A stretch of DNA of 64,000 nt from GYS-P2D sp964522505 (GTDB lineage: Bacteria; Bacteroidota; Bacteroidia; Chitinophagales; Saprospiraceae), in NCBI GenBank assembly GCA_964522505.1, contig CAZFWJ010000005.1:1-64000 (forward strand), in the 5' to 3' direction. Below, in pieces: positions 46,801-55,848 of this stretch. Below the pieces are notes generated by a model, which had not been told where the DNA came from, ran no database searches, and worked only from the letters and a program-made list of their open reading frames with translations. The position numbers were made by a program, and so were the translations under genes. Every line of letters starts with the position of its first letter. Within the stretch, counting starts at the first letter, position 1.

Positions 46801-47196
46801 ATGGGTCCACTGCCCTCCATACTTTGCCTCAAGGAGCAGATTGGTACAGTATTCTATAACCTCATCTTGAACGGAATAAAGTTCAATAAGAGTGATAAGC
46901 CTAGAGTGATGATTGATGTATCGGAGCAGGATGAATACTGGCAGTTCAATGTCTCAGATAATGGTATAGGAATACCTGAAGAACATCAGAAAAAAATATT
47001 TGAAATATTCACTCGTCTACACCTCAAGGAGGAATATGAAGGTACGGGCATTGGCCTTGCTATTTGTAATAAGATTATAGGCAATCATCAAGGTACGATC
47101 TCTCTCATCTCCTCACAGGATAAAGGCAGTCGCTTCTCATTTACGGTGAGCAAGCATTTGAGTTTAAGTCCGATAAAAATATCAGAGGGTTCTTAA
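43882..47196 (+). CDS. Two-component sensor kinase with Reg_prop propeller
   Basis: 1104 residues. TTG start at 43882 gives a signal peptide (1-19, ending SVSGQ). Periplasmic region: two seven-bladed Reg_prop propellers (repeats such as DDLGVLWVATNDGLCRYD, GLIWIGSSSGINQFN, GNLWIATNNGLN) then a Y_Y_Y domain (about 735-800). One membrane helix lies at 810-832. Cytosolic: coiled coil, HisKA with H883 (YITSHDLQEPLR), and a HATPase with N-box NLILNGIKFN, DNGIGIPEEH and GTGIGLAICNKI. No receiver or DNA-binding domain follows, so a separate response regulator must exist; none is adjacent. Such sensors usually detect oligosaccharides. Confidence 0.92.
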   Translation: MKSILLILLSWILAESVSGQLDFELTFQDMDELGLLPNNFINDMEMDDLGVLWVATNDGLCRYDSPNSIRIFRKGEIGIESDLIRTIVNGSDSTLWIGSTFGGVTQYNYYTNEFRTFSDVGSPRLSDNEILSIAEVSPQEIWIGSEAGLDVLFPAEDSIYRFDSDSHQQNVIEGAVLDIYLDQKGWIWISTWDNGIYLYLPDPSGNHSKGSFRKIVTPNSVSIWKILQHDSDHYWLATHNRGLGYMSISDDATLSQQNQDWSVNFELYTAKEASLTLDYLTDLSYDDDGNLWIATNNGLNILPKDQIDSLEWNKPGPKNTPEFYSYYHRPQITTSLNDNNITSLFIDKQGLIWIGSSSGINQFNKLNNRFTPVLLTDIVDDDDVASDRVSVMTMVGESILLLGTSDHGLLAYDLDTKSEVVFTDLAKTFNDVRVSALYRHDDERVYIGTNTGVFAISLSNPNSIIEFDLLGESGLPEEKKSAFFVTSILKDSQGRLWAGSETDLFLIDESTHSWERTVIDGSVTKLFEDSEHNIWYTSYTGLKRIPAGADLSETVTYMKGDNKDLEAFTSNHILTMDEYDKKLYFGTVNGLFVYDMVEQKFENFEGNGLQNVVNNLIISPQGILWMSSTSGIMRCDLNTGLSKMYMERDGIQLSSIRSDAYMFGPDSQIFFGCNGGFLSVNESDWNQETTLPVVYVTEVIATNINGIVKKYRTLKEEYIELAPNDISVEFKFASNNYSHPQSNTFAYRLDGFQSDEWNYTTDEKVTFTNLDHGEYNFHIKTSDSDGNWRDDYLSIKMVVKPKLVETTTFKVLSFLAALALMYLIVMFYVRSTRRRNAILQEYNKALEERDVNMQKLLSQLDKSNKDLTRSNKELAQYAYITSHDLQEPLRTVGAFAGLLKIKTDKIDDKEIKEVTSFIQEGVLRMSSLIKSLLNYSLISKDIDHFETVDLNRLVEGKILDLKAYIDERNAEVIMGPLPSILCLKEQIGTVFYNLILNGIKFNKSDKPRVMIDVSEQDEYWQFNVSDNGIGIPEEHQKKIFEIFTRLHLKEEYEGTGIGLAICNKIIGNHQGTISLISSQDKGSRFSFTVSKHLSLSPIKISEGS

Positions 47197-47829
47197 GATT
47201 TGGGTGATTTCAGATGGTTCGGGTCTGTTGCGATAGTCATGATCCAAAAATGCATACTGGATCACTCCCGCTTTATCGATTAAGTATGTCGCCGCCAGAG
47301 GCAACTCATTGGACAAGTCACCATTGTGATCATTAAGTGCAAAGGCATTATTGTACATACCTGCGACCTCATCATTAAGCTTGAATACAATGCCATATTC
47401 TTTAGCGACCTTATTCCCAATATCACTGAGGACCTCAAACTGCAACTCATTCTTTTCTTTAGTGGTCAAGGAATTGTCTGGCAACTCAGGAGTTATAGCA
47501 ATCAGCTGGGCACCCAGAGATTGATAGTTAGCTAGCTCTTGTTGCAAAGCCTGAAGGGTCATGTTACAATAAGGACACCATCCTCCACGATACCAGTTGA
47601 GTATAACGGGCCCTTCCTTAAGAATATCGGATAAGGATACAAGCTTTGATTCCGCATTGTATAGATTAAAGTCGGGAGCAACATCGCCAACTTGTTTAGC
47701 CGATGTCGTAATCCCGCTGACTCTCACCTCTTCGATTCCTTGACGATAGGCACGCTTCTTATTGTCATCTGCTTTAAGTGCAAATGCGGCCTTTCTTTCT
47801 TCCAATTTGGTTTTAAGACTGTTGTTCAT
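47182..47829 (-). CDS. Peroxiredoxin-like thioredoxin-fold protein
   Basis: 215 residues, AhpC/TSA superfamily. GPVILNWYRGGWCPYCNMTLQAL holds C85 and C88 as a CPYC pair, more thioredoxin-like than the single peroxidatic Cys of classical peroxiredoxins (PxxxTxxC). Around it are VAPDFNLYNAESKLVSLSDIL and LIAITPELPDN. It probably reduces peroxides or disulfides in the cytosol. Its 3' end overlaps the convergent sensor kinase gene by 15 bases. Confidence 0.82.
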   Translation of the reverse strand: MNNSLKTKLEERKAAFALKADDNKKRAYRQGIEEVRVSGITTSAKQVGDVAPDFNLYNAESKLVSLSDILKEGPVILNWYRGGWCPYCNMTLQALQQELANYQSLGAQLIAITPELPDNSLTTKEKNELQFEVLSDIGNKVAKEYGIVFKLNDEVAGMYNNAFALNDHNGDLSNELPLAATYLIDKAGVIQYAFLDHDYRNRPEPSEITQILRTL

Positions 47830-47849
47830 GAGGTCTTTTTTTTAAGTAG

Positions 47850-48830
47850 TTAGAGAGATAGGATCTCGCTCATCTCAATTAGATCAGCGTCAATAGTTTT
47901 CTTTTTAGTAATGGCATCCTCAAATGAGGTATAACTTATCTTGTTATCCACAAGGCCGAGAGCGACATTCGACTTGCCTTCCATAAGTGCTTTAACGGCA
48001 CTATAGCCTAATCTACTTGACAAGACTCGATCAAACGCCGTTGGCGATCCACCACGCTGAAGGTGACCTATAATGGTAACCTTAGAATCGATATCATATT
48101 GCTCTTTCATCTTCTCAGCGATAGTCATGGCATCACCGTTTGTATTGCCTTCTGCGACAACGACTAAGTTGAACAACTTATTACGCTTAGCAGACTTCTT
48201 TAAGAGTTGCACTAGGTGATCTAGGGGATTGTCAACTTCAGGCAGAAATATATATCGAGCTCCGGTACCAATTCCGGTATTGAGAGCTATATATCCTGCG
48301 TGTCTACCCATCACCTCTACAAAGAATAGTCTATTGTGCGAATCCGCGGTATCTCGGATCTTGTCCATTGCCTCTACAGCGGTGTTAATCGCAGTATCAT
48401 ATCCGATTGTAAAGTCGGTCCCATAAATATCGTTGTCTATTGTACCGGGCAATCCTACAAATGGGATATCATAAGACTCCGTGAATATCTTGGCACCAGT
48501 ATAGGTTCCATCACCTCCAATAGCTACGCAAGCATCGATGTCCTCGACCATCAAAGATTCATAGGCTTGAGCTCTACCTTCTTCAGTCTTAAATTCCATA
48601 GATCTGGCCGTCTTGAGGAATGTTCCACCATATTGGATGATATTGGCGACATCGCCTTTCTCAAGTCTTTTAATCTTACCCTTAATCATGCCATCATATC
48701 CTCCACGGATACCGTAGACATGTAGGTCATAATATACCGCTGTTCTGACGACAGCCCTGACAGCGGCATTCATACCAGGAGCATCTCCTCCAGAAGTGAA
48801 TACGGCAATTCTTTTAATCTCTTTACCCAT
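47850..48830 (-). CDS. pfkA: ATP-dependent 6-phosphofructokinase
   Basis: 326 residues, the bacterial PfkA length. The key glycolytic step, fructose 6-phosphate to fructose 1,6-bisphosphate. FTSGGDAPGMNAAVRAVVR (11-29), ATP site GGDGT (105-109), catalytic PGTIDNDIYGTD, substrate site MGRHAGYIA, and LGHLQRGGSPTAFDR-type region (IGHLQRGGSPTAFDR). The glycine-rich ATP site indicates ATP rather than pyrophosphate use. It overlaps the upstream BadF-type kinase gene by eight bases. Confidence 0.96.
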   Translation of the reverse strand: MGKEIKRIAVFTSGGDAPGMNAAVRAVVRTAVYYDLHVYGIRGGYDGMIKGKIKRLEKGDVANIIQYGGTFLKTARSMEFKTEEGRAQAYESLMVEDIDACVAIGGDGTYTGAKIFTESYDIPFVGLPGTIDNDIYGTDFTIGYDTAINTAVEAMDKIRDTADSHNRLFFVEVMGRHAGYIALNTGIGTGARYIFLPEVDNPLDHLVQLLKKSAKRNKLFNLVVVAEGNTNGDAMTIAEKMKEQYDIDSKVTIIGHLQRGGSPTAFDRVLSSRLGYSAVKALMEGKSNVALGLVDNKISYTSFEDAITKKKTIDADLIEMSEILSL

Positions 48831-49662
48831 TGCTATGATAATTTAATAGCCCTTCGATAGCACTCGCTTGAAACGACCCTGCGAGTATATTGTTTTTCTT
48901 CAAGAGTTCTTTAAGATGACCCTGAAAATGATAGCCTACCGAACCAACAAAATGAACAGGCTTTTGATGTTTTTCATACAGTGGTTTGATCAGATGGCGA
49001 TACATGTTGTCAAAACTATCTGACATGATTTCGTGCCTTGTCTCCTCATTCATTTTCTGGACGTGTACGCATTGCTGCGCCATATACCTACGGACATTAC
49101 CGATCGTGTATAGATGTGTTATAAGCTCTTGAGGGGTTAAATTGATAGCATTCTGAATCAGCGTCTGTTCTGATGAGCTCAAGCGTTGACGTATATAAAG
49201 TCTCATCAGACGACGTCCGAGGTCATAGCCACTGCCTTCATCGCCGATCAAGTATCCTCCGCTTGCAATCTTGTCTATGAGCTGTTGCCCATCATAATAA
49301 CTTGATATGCTCCCTGTACCACAGATCACAATAATTCCAGGCTCATCCTGACAACATGATACTGCTGACCCTATGACATCATCTTTAACAACTATCTGAG
49401 ACTCCGAAATGCCGAAGTTGTTAGCATATTCGTACCTGAGTCCGCTATTGATGGAGTCATTGATGCATCCTGAACCATAGTGAAAGATGGATTGTATGTC
49501 ATCATCCAAGTAATGGCCTATGATCTCGTGTAATGCTACTTTATAATTGGGATCAGTTATCGGATTGATGCCTGCTGTTTGAGCACGTTTTACGATTTTA
49601 CCACTCCTATCAAGGAGGGCGCTTTGGCTACGTGTAGATCCTGCTTCTATGATGAGCTTCAT
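48823..49662 (-). CDS. BadF/BadG-type ATPase, N-acetylglucosamine kinase-like
   Basis: 279 residues, ASKHA-fold kinase of the BadF/BadG/BcrA/BcrD group. Phosphate-1 motif EAGSTRSQSAL (6-16), phosphate-2 IVICGTGSISSYYDG and adenosine-type GSVGYHFQGHL. The Bacteroidota proteins of this size next to pfkA are usually taken to be N-acetylglucosamine kinases, which fits its coupling to glycolysis, but the substrate is not proven. Its stop overlaps the pfkA start, so the pair is translationally coupled. Confidence 0.85.
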   Translation of the reverse strand: MKLIIEAGSTRSQSALLDRSGKIVKRAQTAGINPITDPNYKVALHEIIGHYLDDDIQSIFHYGSGCINDSINSGLRYEYANNFGISESQIVVKDDVIGSAVSCCQDEPGIIVICGTGSISSYYDGQQLIDKIASGGYLIGDEGSGYDLGRRLMRLYIRQRLSSSEQTLIQNAINLTPQELITHLYTIGNVRRYMAQQCVHVQKMNEETRHEIMSDSFDNMYRHLIKPLYEKHQKPVHFVGSVGYHFQGHLKELLKKNNILAGSFQASAIEGLLNYHSNG

Positions 49663-49795
49663 AATAGGTAAAGTTCATCAGATTTTGTGAATTAGCGCTA
49701 GACGAGGATTAATTTGATCTGATCAATATTCTTTTTGCTTTACAGCTCTTCAAAAAATAGTATTGATATAAATTATCTGTCGTTCTCTTTTCATA

Positions 49796-50641
49796 TTACT
49801 TCTTTGCTCGTACGATACCAGGTGTTTTTGTCTCTTGATAATTTTGCCGATCCGGATGTAGGCGATGATTAAATTGTTTGAGTCCCTCCATGGTCTCAGG
49901 TTGATGTATGGAGTCCAGAAACTTCTCCGCCTCTATCCTTAGTCCCTCATCAAGGGGTTCGCCAAATCCCCTTACCGCAGCTTCTTTATCAGTGCGGATA
50001 GCAGGCTGGGGTAGGGTGCAGATAAACTCTGCTAACTCTAAAGCACGATTTAATGAAGTTCCTTTTGAAACCACTTCATTTGCTAATCCAATTCTATAAG
50101 CTTCGTGGGCATCGATGACCTTGCCAGTTATGATGAGTTCCATGGCTCTGCCCATGCCTACGATTCGTGGTAAGCGCTGGGTGCCACCATCCGCCAGCCC
50201 TATGTTCCATCTACGGCATGTGACGCCAAATGAAGCATGTTCCTCTGCTATACGCATGTCTGCATAGCAGGCCCACTCTAGACCTCCAGCATAGGCTACA
50301 CCGTTGACAGCCGCAATTATTGGCTTGTATATATCTGTCCAGCGGGTTGGACCGAGTATGCCGTCAGCATTACCTCGACGATGTTCTATTTTTTCAGCAT
50401 CTGAATAATCGACTAGTTCCCCGTTGAGGCCAGCTTTAAGATCTCCACCACTACAAAATGCTCGATCTCCAGCACCAGTGATGATAGCGACTTTTAGTTT
50501 GTCATTGGTTTTAAAGTCCCGCCAAGCTCTGATGAGCTCGTCATGTGTATTTGGACCTACACAATTCATGACCTCGGGCCTGTTAAAGGTGATGATCGCT
50601 ATGTCATCGATGATCTTATATTCTATCTCTTTAAACTCCAT
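49796..50641 (-). CDS. Enoyl-CoA hydratase/isomerase-family protein
   Basis: 281-residue crotonase. The oxyanion-hole segments are GDRAFCSGGDLK (58-69) and AAVNGVAYAGGLEWA (111-124). Of the two catalytic glutamates of classical enoyl-CoA hydratase, E122 (E144 in rat) is kept, but the position equivalent to E164 in FGxPE is C142 (FGVTCRRW). Simple hydration of 2-enoyl-CoA is therefore doubtful; isomerase or another CoA chemistry is possible. It is a single gene with no fatty-acid genes near. Confidence 0.88.
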   Translation of the reverse strand: MEFKEIEYKIIDDIAIITFNRPEVMNCVGPNTHDELIRAWRDFKTNDKLKVAIITGAGDRAFCSGGDLKAGLNGELVDYSDAEKIEHRRGNADGILGPTRWTDIYKPIIAAVNGVAYAGGLEWACYADMRIAEEHASFGVTCRRWNIGLADGGTQRLPRIVGMGRAMELIITGKVIDAHEAYRIGLANEVVSKGTSLNRALELAEFICTLPQPAIRTDKEAAVRGFGEPLDEGLRIEAEKFLDSIHQPETMEGLKQFNHRLHPDRQNYQETKTPGIVRAKK

Positions 50642-50878
50642 GCTCAGATAAGTTTAACACGTTAGTGATCTCTTAAATGTAGGAGAATCGATTGAAAACT
50701 GTCTTAAAATATTTCAAGAACTTGCCATAGATCTGATGCCGCTCAGTTTTTAGTGGACTTTTGATAATCGATGATGCTAAATTGGTGGTTTCATCTAATT
50801 AATCGGCTAAAGCTAATGTGATCAGATCGATATTCTTATCTTTTGCTATTTATTGGTCAAGTATTCATCCTGGTAGTT

Positions 50879-52777
50879 ATGATTCGCTTATTATTCTCAC
50901 TTATTATTTTCGCTATTCTCACATCTAGTTGTAAAACAGATCAAGAACCTACCCGTGAGATTCTACAGTACACTATTGATCAGTTTATGGACAACGAGAC
51001 TGTCTTTGGTAGTTCATTTTCGCACGACGAATCTAAGCTGTTAATCGGTAGCAATAAATCGGGAATCCTCAATGCATATACTGTCGACTTGGCCTCAGGA
51101 GACATAAGCCAACTTACAAATTCTGAAGATAAAGCGATTAGACCAGTGTCTTTCTTTCCTAATGATGATCGTTTTCTTTATATGAGCGATAATAATGGAG
51201 ACGAAATAGATCATATCTTCTTGCGGGATCTCGATGGCAGCTCACAGGATCTCACTCCAGCTGTTGGGGCCAAAGCATCCTTCGGTGGATGGGCTGCAGA
51301 TTACAAAAGTTTCTTCTATCTCACTAATCAGCGCAATCCTCAATTTTTTGATATGTATGAGATGAATATTGATGATTTCAGTTCTAAGATGATCAATCAA
51401 AATGATGAAGGAAAAGATGTCGGAGGTATGTCAAGAGACAAGAATTATTTAGCCTTGACTAAATCCGTTAATACTAATGACAACAACCTCTACTTGCTTA
51501 ACACTCAGACAGGCGAAGAGATACAGATCAATGAGGGCTTAGCTGGACATAGCGTTGCCGACTTCAGTATCGATAATAATACGATGTACTATACCAGCGA
51601 TGAGAGTGGGGAGTTTAAGATTCTCGTTGCTTATAATATGACCACCGGAGAGAAGTCCAAAGTATTAGAGAAATCGTGGGATATCGTATACACCTATTTT
51701 TCTGAATCTGGTAGATATCGGATCACAGGCATCAATGATGATGGCAAGACGGTCGTCGAGATATTGGATCAAGAAGAGGATAAACTTTTGCCTCCACCCG
51801 ACCTAGGAGATAAGGAGATTACATCTATCAATATCTCTAAGTCTGAAACTAAAATGGCCCTGTATGCGGGCGGCTCCAATGCGCCGAGCGATTTATATAT
51901 TTATGACTTTAACAGTGGCGATGTAGAGCAACTAACTAATACCCTTAATAGTGAGATCAACGGATCAGACTTGGTTAAAGGGGAAACTGTCAGATATAAG
52001 TCTTTTGATGGTCTGGACATCCCTGCGATACTCTATAGACCGCATCATGCCAGTGCTACTAACAAGGTTCCAGCTATTGTGCAGGTTCATGGTGGCCCTG
52101 GAGGCCAGAGCAGACTTAACTACTCATCACTTTATCAGTATCTCGTCAACCACGGTTATGCAGTACTGAGAGTAAACAATAGAGGAAGTAGTGGATACGG
52201 CAAGACCTTCTATAAGATGGATGACCAACAGCATGGCGATGTAGACCTTAAGGACGTGATTGAGGGTAAGAATTACTTGGCGGAATTAGACTTCGTTGAT
52301 CCTGACAAGATTGGTATCCTGGGTGGTTCCTATGGAGGATATATGACGATGCGAGCGATGACTCATGCTCCCGATGAATTTAAAGTCGGGGTTAATATAT
52401 TTGGAGTGACTAACTGGCTACGGACCTTAAAGAGTATTCCACCTTGGTGGGGTTCCTTTAAAGATGCTTTATACTTAGAGATGGGCGATCCTAATACTGC
52501 TGATTCAACACGACTTTATAATATCTCCCCATTATTTCATGCCGATCAAGTCAAAAATCCCGTAATAGTGCTTCAGGGTGCTCAAGATCCACGGGTCTTA
52601 CAAGTTGAGTCCGACGAGATGGTTGAAGGCATGAAAGCTAATGGAGTCCCAGTAGAGTATGTCCTGTTTCCAGATGAAGGACATGGATTCCGAAAGACTG
52701 AAAATCAGATAGAAGGGTGGAGCAAGATCATGGCTTTTCTTGATACGCACCTTAAGCAGAACGAGTTGTTAGATTAA
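50879..52777 (+). CDS. Prolyl-oligopeptidase-family (S9) lipoprotein
   Basis: 632 residues from ATG 50879; the start at 50843 would spoil the signal. Lipobox LTSSC (Cys about 17). Residues 40-360 are a beta-propeller; the C-terminal alpha/beta-hydrolase carries the triad S484 (GGSYGGYM), D570 (QGAQDPRVL) and H602 (DEGHGF). Dipeptidyl/acylaminoacyl-peptidase type, anchored in the envelope and likely cutting short peptides. Stands alone. Confidence 0.92.
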   Translation: MIRLLFSLIIFAILTSSCKTDQEPTREILQYTIDQFMDNETVFGSSFSHDESKLLIGSNKSGILNAYTVDLASGDISQLTNSEDKAIRPVSFFPNDDRFLYMSDNNGDEIDHIFLRDLDGSSQDLTPAVGAKASFGGWAADYKSFFYLTNQRNPQFFDMYEMNIDDFSSKMINQNDEGKDVGGMSRDKNYLALTKSVNTNDNNLYLLNTQTGEEIQINEGLAGHSVADFSIDNNTMYYTSDESGEFKILVAYNMTTGEKSKVLEKSWDIVYTYFSESGRYRITGINDDGKTVVEILDQEEDKLLPPPDLGDKEITSINISKSETKMALYAGGSNAPSDLYIYDFNSGDVEQLTNTLNSEINGSDLVKGETVRYKSFDGLDIPAILYRPHHASATNKVPAIVQVHGGPGGQSRLNYSSLYQYLVNHGYAVLRVNNRGSSGYGKTFYKMDDQQHGDVDLKDVIEGKNYLAELDFVDPDKIGILGGSYGGYMTMRAMTHAPDEFKVGVNIFGVTNWLRTLKSIPPWWGSFKDALYLEMGDPNTADSTRLYNISPLFHADQVKNPVIVLQGAQDPRVLQVESDEMVEGMKANGVPVEYVLFPDEGHGFRKTENQIEGWSKIMAFLDTHLKQNELLD

Positions 52778-52843
52778 GGCATAGTTCACACAAATGATGA
52801 TTCGTTTTTATGATTGGCCATGTCACTCATGGACTTCGGTTTC

Positions 52844-53230
52844 CTAGCTATTGGATGCTGCACATATTCCTTCAAATGTTTTGCCATGTGGTATGGCCTT
52901 CTCTGCTTCGTCAACTTGGACGAATACGATCTTATCAATGGATAAGATCTCTTTCTTGCTAAAGATATTCCTCACCAGACAGGCAAAGGTGATTGACGTA
53001 GTCCCAACAGATAGTAGCTCCAATCCAATTTCGATGACTTCTCCCTGCTTAGCAGAACTGATGAAGTCGATCTCAGAAACATATTTTGTCACCACTCTCT
53101 GAGTATCTAAATTACTCATTGCATAGATGCCCGCTTCTTCATCTATCCATCTCAGTAGTGCACCACCAAATAGCGTATTATTAGCATTTAGGTCACCAGG
53201 TTTAATGAGCTTGCGACTGTAGAACTTCAT
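52844..53230 (-). CDS. Acyl-CoA thioesterase (hotdog fold, YciA-like)
   Basis: 128 residues from ATG 53230, giving MKFYSRKLIKPGDLNANNT. The frame is open to 53314 but the extra part has no homology. Hotdog motif DLNANNTLFGGALLRWIDEEAG (D12-N15 and the central helix) matches the acyl-CoA thioesterase YciA/Acot12 group, which hydrolyses acyl-CoA to free acid and CoA. Hexamers in the cytosol are the family norm. Confidence 0.88.
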   Translation of the reverse strand: MKFYSRKLIKPGDLNANNTLFGGALLRWIDEEAGIYAMSNLDTQRVVTKYVSEIDFISSAKQGEVIEIGLELLSVGTTSITFACLVRNIFSKKEILSIDKIVFVQVDEAEKAIPHGKTFEGICAASNS

Positions 53231-53529
53231 AACGTAGAGATTGAGGTTTAAAGTAAACGAACTGTTGCAATATCTTAAGTCTAATGATCGGCAGTTTGTT
53301 TTGAAAGCTATCACACTTAATCTTGCTGCGACATAATATTCGATCCACTGTCAATGGAATTTAGCTATGATCCTGTTAAATGAGGCTCACAATACTTAAC
53401 GATATCATAAATCATCTCGCAGATTATTTGGGTTTAATAACTTAGAAAATAATCATCAAATAGAGTTCTTATAGCTATACGATATCACAGGTTAGTTCAT
53501 GAATTTTTTAAAAAGAAAAACACTTTACT

Positions 53530-53889
53530 ATGAAAAAATTGACGTTCTTTTTAATCCTTGCTGCATCATTAATGAGCTGCGTTTATTCTCGAGTTATTCC
53601 CTTAGAAAACAAAACTTACCCTTCTATTGCCGCTGATGAAGTGAGGATTTTTGTTGACGAAGAAGACTTGCCTATAGAGTTTGAAAAGGTGGCCATAATT
53701 ACCGCTGATCTCAGTTCAGGTTCAGATAAGGTCAAATGGAACAGCGTAAGAAAGAAAAGCGCAAAGATCGGTTGTAACGGGGTTTATCAAAAATTTGAAC
53801 AGCGAGCTTCGGCAGGTGAGAGAATAGCGGGGTCGGTGTTAGGGCATACAGCTTTAGATAAGGCTGAGTTCATCGCCATACGCTATTAA
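53530..53889 (+). CDS. Small lipoprotein, DUF4156/RcsF-like
   Basis: 119 residues. Lipobox LMSC, Cys17. The mature part has VRIFVDEEDLPIEFEKVAII, then KWNSVRKKSAKIGCNGV, the usual two-part signature of small beta-alpha lipoproteins of the DUF4156/YbjQ-like sort. Function unknown; envelope sensing is possible. Single gene preceded by about 290 bases with no gene. Confidence 0.68.
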   Translation: MKKLTFFLILAASLMSCVYSRVIPLENKTYPSIAADEVRIFVDEEDLPIEFEKVAIITADLSSGSDKVKWNSVRKKSAKIGCNGVYQKFEQRASAGERIAGSVLGHTALDKAEFIAIRY

Positions 53890-54081
53890 CCGATCTCATC
53901 GGTCGGCTAATATGGAATATGCTTGACGCAATACCATAAGCATGATTTTGATTAGTTGGTTTTGGAGTTGGTCCATTTTAATGTGCAGAAAAGATCGCAG
54001 TAGTTTAAGGCAAAGTTTGAACGGATATTTAAATCAAGCTAAATATTCTAATGATTATATTAGGGCGACAATATCGACCCT

Positions 54082-55422
54082 GTGCACAATACAGAAAACC
54101 AAAATAAACAAGACCTATCGGCATGGTTGGATAAGATTCAGATCGAAAGCTGGCAGTTAGAGCTGATCCTTTCGGGTTTTGTGATTTTTCTATTGCTGGC
54201 AGGATTGGAGCCTTACCATGCACTCCATGATGATATTGTTGATTTAGGAAGGCAGAGTATTGGCTTAAGTATATTAGAGCTGCCATATCATATATTTCGT
54301 GCAGCCTATTATGCGCTTATTGTGGCTACGGTGTTTCATGTATTTCTACGAGGATTATGGATCAGTACGATAGGCTTGAGAAGTGTTTCGGGAGATATAG
54401 AGTGGCAAAAACTGAAGTTTTCCAAAACCTTTGATCGGTTTCTCCAGAAGAAGATACCCTCTTTTGACGGATATGTCTTGCAGTTAGATAAGCTGTGCAG
54501 TATCTCGTTTGCCTATATGTTTTTGTTGGTGTTCTCGATACTGTCAGTGGGGAGTTTTTTGCTGGTGGCTATTGCGCTTCAACTCACTACGAGGGTGGCT
54601 ATGGGTCAGGATGTTTTTAATGACAATACTGGGATTGACTTAGATGATATCGTGCTTATCCTATATTTTGCTTTGGGGTTTATCTATCTGTTAGACTTCA
54701 TCACTTTTGGTTGGTTTAAGAGATTTAAGACTTGGGGCAAGCTGTACTATCCGATCTATCGCTTTTTTGGTTTTGTCACCTTTGCTAATGTTTATCGCCC
54801 CCTATACTATAATCTCATAGACAACAAGTTAGGGCGAAAGCTAGCAATTGGTATCCTTCCTATCGGTATCGCCACGATCATAATGATGTCGTTGAGATAT
54901 ACGGGAGATGCGTATATGTCCTCTTCTTATTCCCAAGACCACTGGTATCTGTATGGATATTATGAGGACAATGCTTCTGGAGAAGTAGATAAGGGTTGGT
55001 GTAGTATACAGTCCCAGGTGATCGGTGATAATCACATCCGATTATTCGCACCATATTTACCTAAGTCGCACGATGAGTCGCTCGCCCATTTTTGCCCAGA
55101 TGTGGAGCCGGGCTATATTACGGGCTTCAAAACACGAGGTGCTTTTAGTGCAGGTCAAATCGATAATCCAGAGTCCGATACGGAGCAATTACTGGATTGC
55201 ATGAAGGAGCTCTGGCGAGTCACGATCGATGATAGTATTTATACAGAGGTTAATTTCAGATTCTATTATCACCCCTTACGTGAACAGAATGGGCTATTGG
55301 CCATGATTCCGATTCATGAGCTGGATCTGTCAGAACATTATATCCGTGTCGATCGACATCGCTACCTCAACGACGAAATGAAGTGGCTTGATGGTCAGAA
55401 TCTGTGGTTTTATAAGGAGTAA
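54082..55422 (+). CDS. Hypothetical multi-pass membrane protein
   Basis: 446 residues from GTG 54082; a stop codon lies shortly upstream in frame, so this is the only reasonable start. Five to six membrane helices (about 27-45, 70-90, 147-170, 193-215, 258-275) are followed by a soluble domain of about 165 residues with conserved-looking cysteines (GWCSIQ, HFCPDVE, LDCMKELW). I recognise no family and do not assign a function. It stands apart from other genes. Confidence 0.7.
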   Translation: MHNTENQNKQDLSAWLDKIQIESWQLELILSGFVIFLLLAGLEPYHALHDDIVDLGRQSIGLSILELPYHIFRAAYYALIVATVFHVFLRGLWISTIGLRSVSGDIEWQKLKFSKTFDRFLQKKIPSFDGYVLQLDKLCSISFAYMFLLVFSILSVGSFLLVAIALQLTTRVAMGQDVFNDNTGIDLDDIVLILYFALGFIYLLDFITFGWFKRFKTWGKLYYPIYRFFGFVTFANVYRPLYYNLIDNKLGRKLAIGILPIGIATIIMMSLRYTGDAYMSSSYSQDHWYLYGYYEDNASGEVDKGWCSIQSQVIGDNHIRLFAPYLPKSHDESLAHFCPDVEPGYITGFKTRGAFSAGQIDNPESDTEQLLDCMKELWRVTIDDSIYTEVNFRFYYHPLREQNGLLAMIPIHELDLSEHYIRVDRHRYLNDEMKWLDGQNLWFYKE

Positions 55423-55848
55423 AATCATTGGGTGCTGTGATGCAAGGAGAGGAAGGCGGTATGGAGTTTATTCTATCAGGCAAGATGCTATATTCAATAG
55501 TCTATATTATTGTTGGAGTTATCCTAGGGAACTTAAATAAAGAATTTGGCACCATAGAAACCAGTGAGGCTAAAGAGTAGTCCAGAATAACAAAAACTAT
55601 CAATTCGGTATTGGGCAACAGAGTTGTTGAGTCTACTCAATCGAAAAATCTTGATCACTACCCTTACTTATCTGCGTAGATGGAAAGGAATTGGGATATT
55701 AGTCTCTATATTTAAATGCATATAATATGATTTATTTTACTCAAAGTATATGCATAAGCATATAGTATTTAAAATTATTGTATATTTATATGTATAAGCA
55801 TATATTCTAAAATGATTAGGTCTTTTTTATACGCAAAGACATATAGCA
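55423..55848. other. AT-rich intergenic region upstream of the HipBST-like operon
   Basis: 426 bases with no convincing gene. The right-hand 140 bases hold four 18-base operator-like repeats spaced 40-41 bases apart, ending next to the hipB start codon. Confidence 0.6.
55707..55845. promoter_or_regulatory. Array of four putative HipB operators
   Basis: Four 18-base sites, starts at 55707, 55747, 55787 and 55828 (spacing 40, 40, 41). The second, TATATGCATAAGCATATA, is a perfect inverted repeat of seven-base arms around ATAA; the third differs by one base in the left arm; the first and last match the second at 14 of 18 positions. The last ends three bases before the hipB ATG. Such arrays upstream of hipB bind HipB and repress the operon. 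Confidence 0.7.
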
